This document shows, in pieces, positions 22,762 through 25,196 of a stretch of DNA of 25,196 nt; position 1 is the first letter of the stretch, and every line of letters begins with the position of its first letter. The DNA is taken from NCBI GenBank assembly GCA_964481755.1, contig CAYZVH010000025.1, positions 1-25,196 of the forward strand, read 5' to 3'. The notes beneath the pieces were generated by a model that was not told the origin of the DNA, did no database searches, and saw only the letters and a program-made list of their open reading frames with translations. The position numbers were made by a program, and so were the translations under genes. Origin of the DNA: Phocaeicola_A sp964481755. GTDB taxonomy: Bacteria; Bacteroidota; Bacteroidia; Bacteroidales; Bacteroidaceae.

Positions 22762-23819
22762 AACAGTCCTCCTACGTTAGATGCGGTGACGGCAGGCAAG
22801 GTCTCCACCTTCTCGCCGTCCTTCACGAAATGTACTCCCGAAGCTACCACCAGGTCGCCGTCCTTCAGTCCTTCGGCGGACACCAGACAGCGTCCGTTGC
22901 TGAGCAGCTGATGCAGGTTCACCTGTGTCTTCTTCACACTCTTGCTCTCCGTCTGATAGATGTAGACGTACACCTTGCCGTCCTCCTGCAGCAACGCTCC
23001 GTTGGGCACGGACAGCAGGTCGACGTCGCCCGCGTTGCAGCTGACGGTCACCATGGTGTTCATTCCCGGCGAGGGCAACTTGCGTCCGTTGACATCGAGC
23101 AACAGGCGTACTTGGTAGAGTTGGTTGGCGTTGGCCTTCGGTGTGATGCTGAGGAAGTGCAGCGGATAGACCTCGCCCGGGAACACGTCGAAGGTGCACT
23201 CGTAGCTTTGGAAACGGTCTTTCCGTACAGCTTCGGCAGCCGGCAGGTTTATCTCCACCTCGGGAGCCTTGGTGCTGACGAAGGAGATGACCGGCATTCC
23301 TGCCCCAATGGTCTCGTGCTCCTTGAACAGACACTTCTGCACCACGCCGTCGAAGGGGGCGTAGAGGCAGGTGTACTCCAGCTGATCCTTGTGATGCTGA
23401 TACTTTGCCGTGATTTGTTGCAGTCCATACACCGCCTTGTCGTAGGTGTTGGGTGTGGTTCCGTTCTCCTTATACAAGGCTATCACGCGTTCCGCTTCGG
23501 CCTTCACTTGCTTATATTCAGCCTCTGTGGCGTCCAACTGTATGCGGTAGTCCGTCTGGTCGAGCCGCACCAGCAGTTGTCCTTTGCGTACGGTGGAGCC
23601 CTCTTTCACCAACAGCTTCTCTATGGTTCCGCTCACCTTGAACGAGAGCGAGATGTCCTCCGAAGCCTTCACCTTGCCGGGATATTGCAACTTGGTCTGC
23701 TCACCCGCCATCCTCACGGTGTCCACGTTCACCGTCTGTACACTCGCCTGCTTGTCGCTCTTGCTCGAACAGGCGCTTAACATACAAATACTTGCTACAA
23801 TCAACAACAGTTGTTTCAT
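22758..23819 (-). CDS. RND efflux periplasmic adaptor (HlyD/MFP family) lipoprotein
   Basis: The 353-residue protein begins with a lipoprotein signal (MKQLLLIVASICMLSAC, lipidated Cys17). It has the two lipoyl half-motifs GTIEKLLVKEGSTVRKGQLL (about 62-81) and APFDGVVQKCLFKEHETIG (about 154-172), separated by a short helical hairpin, then beta-barrel and membrane-proximal parts. It bridges the RND pump and the TolC channel. It heads the operon: its stop overlaps the RND start by 4 bp, indicating translational coupling. A -7 box lies about 64 bp upstream. The hairpin is short compared with AcrA, suggesting a pump with a different docking geometry. Confidence 0.92.
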   Translation of the reverse strand: MKQLLLIVASICMLSACSSKSDKQASVQTVNVDTVRMAGEQTKLQYPGKVKASEDISLSFKVSGTIEKLLVKEGSTVRKGQLLVRLDQTDYRIQLDATEAEYKQVKAEAERVIALYKENGTTPNTYDKAVYGLQQITAKYQHHKDQLEYTCLYAPFDGVVQKCLFKEHETIGAGMPVISFVSTKAPEVEINLPAAEAVRKDRFQSYECTFDVFPGEVYPLHFLSITPKANANQLYQVRLLLDVNGRKLPSPGMNTMVTVSCNAGDVDLLSVPNGALLQEDGKVYVYIYQTESKSVKKTQVNLHQLLSNGRCLVSAEGLKDGDLVVASGVHFVKDGEKVETLPAVTASNVGGLL

Positions 23820-23882
23820 ACGTTATCTTGTTTTAGTTACTCTTCTTTGTTCCTATTGAAAACTACCCTCCGTAATTTTCGG

Positions 23883-23890
23883 CAAAAGTA
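23883..23890 (-). promoter_or_regulatory. -7 box for the efflux operon
   Basis: The minus strand reads TACTTTTG, a match to TAnnTTTG, 63 bp upstream of the adaptor ATG. The -33 region is TTTTC at 18 bp spacing, a partial match. Confidence 0.5.
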
Positions 23891-24032
23891 TTTTTAATAT
23901 AAGGTATAGAAAAGGTTGATTTTCAGCATAAAGTGTTCTATTCGTATTCTTTCTGTCCGAATGAGTATCCAATATTCGCAAAAATGTACTTTCTTTGCAC
24001 CCCGATAAACATACGATGCCGTGAATAGCGGC

Positions 24033-24066
24033 CGTGTATTCTAGAACACCACGTAAAAAACAAGAG
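24033..24066 (+). promoter_or_regulatory. Candidate preQ1-I-like riboswitch before the queuosine transporter
   Basis: CGTG (24033-24036) can pair with CACG (24050-24053). The loop contains TTCTAG and ACACC, and the stem is followed by TAAAAAACAAGAG, directly before the ATG at 24069. The order (short stem, TTC-TAG loop, ACC before the closing strand, A-rich tail over the ribosome binding site) resembles the preQ1 class I aptamer. The gene downstream is a typical preQ1-riboswitch target. Against it: the stem is only 4 bp, the tail lacks the usual ACUA, and TTCTAGAA is itself a palindrome. Confidence 0.3.
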
Positions 24067-24068
24067 CT

Positions 24069-24749
24069 ATGAAACAAAAAGTATCTGTTTCCTTCATGTT
24101 GCTGGGCATCCTGTTCAGCGTCTGCCTCATCGCAGCGAATCTTCTCGAAACCAAAGTCATCCAGGTAGGTTGCCTCACCGTCACGGGTGGGTTGCTCGTC
24201 TTCCCCGTCTCCTACATCATCAACGACTGCATTGCCGAGGTGTGGGGTTTCCGCAAGGTGCGTCTCATCATCTGGAGCGGCTTTGCCATGAACCTCTTCG
24301 TCATCCTGCTGGAGATGATAGCGGTGGCCATTCCCGGGGCTCCCTTTTGGGACGGAGCCGAGCATTTCAATTTCATTTTCGGAATGTCCGCCCGCATTGT
24401 GGTCGCCAGCCTGACGGCTTTCCTCACGGGCTCGTTCCTCAACGCCTACGTCATGAGCAAGATGAAGTTGGCCAGCGGTGGACGACATTTCTCCCTCCGG
24501 GCAATATGGTCTACCGTTGTGGGTGAGACCGCGGATTCGCTGGTCTTCTTCCCCATCGCCTTCGGTGGACTGATAGTGTGGAGCGAGCTGTTGGAGATGA
24601 TGGCCATACAGATTGTGCTGAAGTCTGCCTACGAAGTGGTCATCCTGCCCGTCACCATTCGTGTGGTGAAGGCCATCAAACGCATCGACGGCAGCGACGT
24701 CTACGACGAGGGCATCTCTTACAATCCTCTGAACGTAAAGGATCTTTAG
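24069..24749 (+). CDS. Queuosine precursor transporter, YhhQ family (DUF165)
   Basis: The 226-residue membrane protein imports queuosine precursors (preQ0 or preQ1, or related bases) used to modify tRNA wobble position 34. Seen: hydrophobic helices, the family words IAANLLETK (21-29) and FPVSYIINDCIAEVWG (45-60), and GETADSLVFFPIAFGG in the later half. These Asn/Glu/Asp-bearing motifs define the ECF-like QueT/YhhQ group. About six membrane segments can be counted. The gene is alone on the plus strand, divergent from the efflux operon, with a possible preQ1-type leader and a strong terminator 16 bp after the stop. No other queuosine gene is in the window. Confidence 0.9.
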   Translation: MKQKVSVSFMLLGILFSVCLIAANLLETKVIQVGCLTVTGGLLVFPVSYIINDCIAEVWGFRKVRLIIWSGFAMNLFVILLEMIAVAIPGAPFWDGAEHFNFIFGMSARIVVASLTAFLTGSFLNAYVMSKMKLASGGRHFSLRAIWSTVVGETADSLVFFPIAFGGLIVWSELLEMMAIQIVLKSAYEVVILPVTIRVVKAIKRIDGSDVYDEGISYNPLNVKDL

Positions 24750-24765
24750 GGCTTACCTTATTATG

Positions 24766-24816
24766 ATAACACGACACGGGCCTCACCCATTGGAGTGAGG
24801 CCCGTGTCAGTGTTAT
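24766..24816. terminator. Bidirectional hairpin terminator between yhhQ and the CoA-transferase gene
   Basis: GACACGGGCCTCAC and its exact complement form a 14-bp perfect stem around an 8-nt loop. The outer ATAACAC/GTGTTAT arms extend it by 7 bp past one unpaired base. Both flanking genes end into it (stops at 24749 and 24828), so it probably serves both. The T-tracts are short on each side. Confidence 0.8.
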
Positions 24817-24827
24817 TTGTGGTTCAC

Positions 24828-25196
24828 TTATTTCAAGTATTCGCTCCAGTCGGTCAGGCGCATGTCGCCCTTCTGAGCCAGCGTGTCGTGCATGCCGAAG
24901 GCGGCGCGCAGGCAGTGACAAGTCTGTCCCTTGGAGGCCATCTTTAGGTAGTCCCACAGCATGTTCTTGTAGTCCGGGTGAGCGCAGTTCTCGATGATGG
25001 TCTTCGCACGCTCCATGGGGCTCTTTCCACGCAGGTCGGCCACGCCTTGCTCCGTCACGATGATGTTCACGGAGTGTTCGTTGTGGTCGGTGTGTGTCAC
25101 CATCGGCACGATGGCGCTGATCTTGCCCTCCTTGGCCACGGACGGACAGGTGAAGATGCTGATGTAGGCCGCGCGGGTGAAGTCGCCCGAACCGCC
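24828..25196 (-). CDS. Acetyl-CoA hydrolase/CoA-transferase family protein (C-terminal part)
   Basis: The minus-strand frame is open from the window edge and ends at TAA (24830-24828), giving the last 122 residues. It starts in GGSGDFTRAAYISIF and continues through TDHNEHSVNIIVTEQGVADLRG and SPMERAKTIIENCAHPDY, which are characteristic of the acetyl-CoA hydrolase/succinyl-CoA:acetate CoA-transferase family (Cat1-like), normally about 500 residues. In Bacteroidales such enzymes exchange CoA between acyl-CoA and acetate or succinate during acetate, succinate and propionate formation. The precise acyl specificity cannot be read from this part. The catalytic glutamate region lies outside the window. 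Confidence 0.88.
   Translation of the reverse strand, partial: GGSGDFTRAAYISIFTCPSVAKEGKISAIVPMVTHTDHNEHSVNIIVTEQGVADLRGKSPMERAKTIIENCAHPDYKNMLWDYLKMASKGQTCHCLRAAFGMHDTLAQKGDMRLTDWSEYLK

Noticed and set aside
21784..22911. A 375-residue plus-strand frame across the adaptor/pump junction
   Set aside because: It is antisense to two well-supported genes and has no start context or domain.

Overview
The window reads as chromosomal DNA of a gut-type member of the Bacteroidales, most likely Bacteroidaceae or a close relative. Promoter-like sites repeatedly fit the Bacteroidetes pattern TAnnTTTG at -7, in the best cases with TTTG 19-20 bp upstream. Gene content fits too: hexameric glutamate dehydrogenase, ATP-type PEP carboxykinase, an acetyl-CoA hydrolase/transferase family enzyme, an AAA-ATPase-like protein of the type common in Bacteroides, and a helix-hairpin-helix outer-membrane protein. 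No phage, IS element, CRISPR array, rRNA or tRNA was seen. Genus is not resolved.

Layout. 1-2100: the tail of an unidentified gene, an AAA-ATPase-like gene that appears to have lost its middle, and a WYL-domain regulator. 2111-4236: gdhA with a strong promoter and terminator, then a GNAT acetyltransferase. 4233-6656 (minus): a probable operon of LOG-family phosphoribohydrolase, PfkB sugar kinase and AraC regulator. 6837-8063 (plus): an M16 peptidase whose end overlaps the next gene. 8046-13419 (minus): mutS, a SpoU-type RNA methyltransferase and an HhH/outer-membrane protein. 13542-16826 (minus): nadA and pckA, separated by a 687-bp non-coding stretch rich in small repeats. 17163-17816 (plus): upp. 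17817-18223: a 407-bp spacer of palindromes and repeats. 18224-23819 (minus): a tripartite RND efflux operon (lipoprotein adaptor, pump, TolC-like channel). 24069-24749 (plus): a YhhQ-type queuosine precursor transporter. 24828-25196 (minus): the C-terminal part of an acetyl-CoA hydrolase/CoA-transferase, running off the window.

Most genes are housekeeping or metabolic. gdhA (ammonia assimilation), pckA (PEP/oxaloacetate, CO2 fixation toward succinate) and the CoA-transferase fit the central metabolism of a saccharolytic anaerobe; nadA feeds NAD synthesis and upp salvages uracil. gdhA and pckA lean to GGT/CGT/AAC codons, as highly expressed genes do, unlike their neighbours.

The items most worth a second look are non-coding or architectural: one 22-23 bp repeat family in both spacers that flank pckA-upp; two mutually exclusive hairpins in the pckA leader; a preQ1-I-like leader on the queuosine transporter; a direct/inverted/direct palindrome after upp; the HhH-plus-barrel protein, which overlaps an M16 peptidase tail to tail in codon register; and the internally deleted AAA-ATPase gene.
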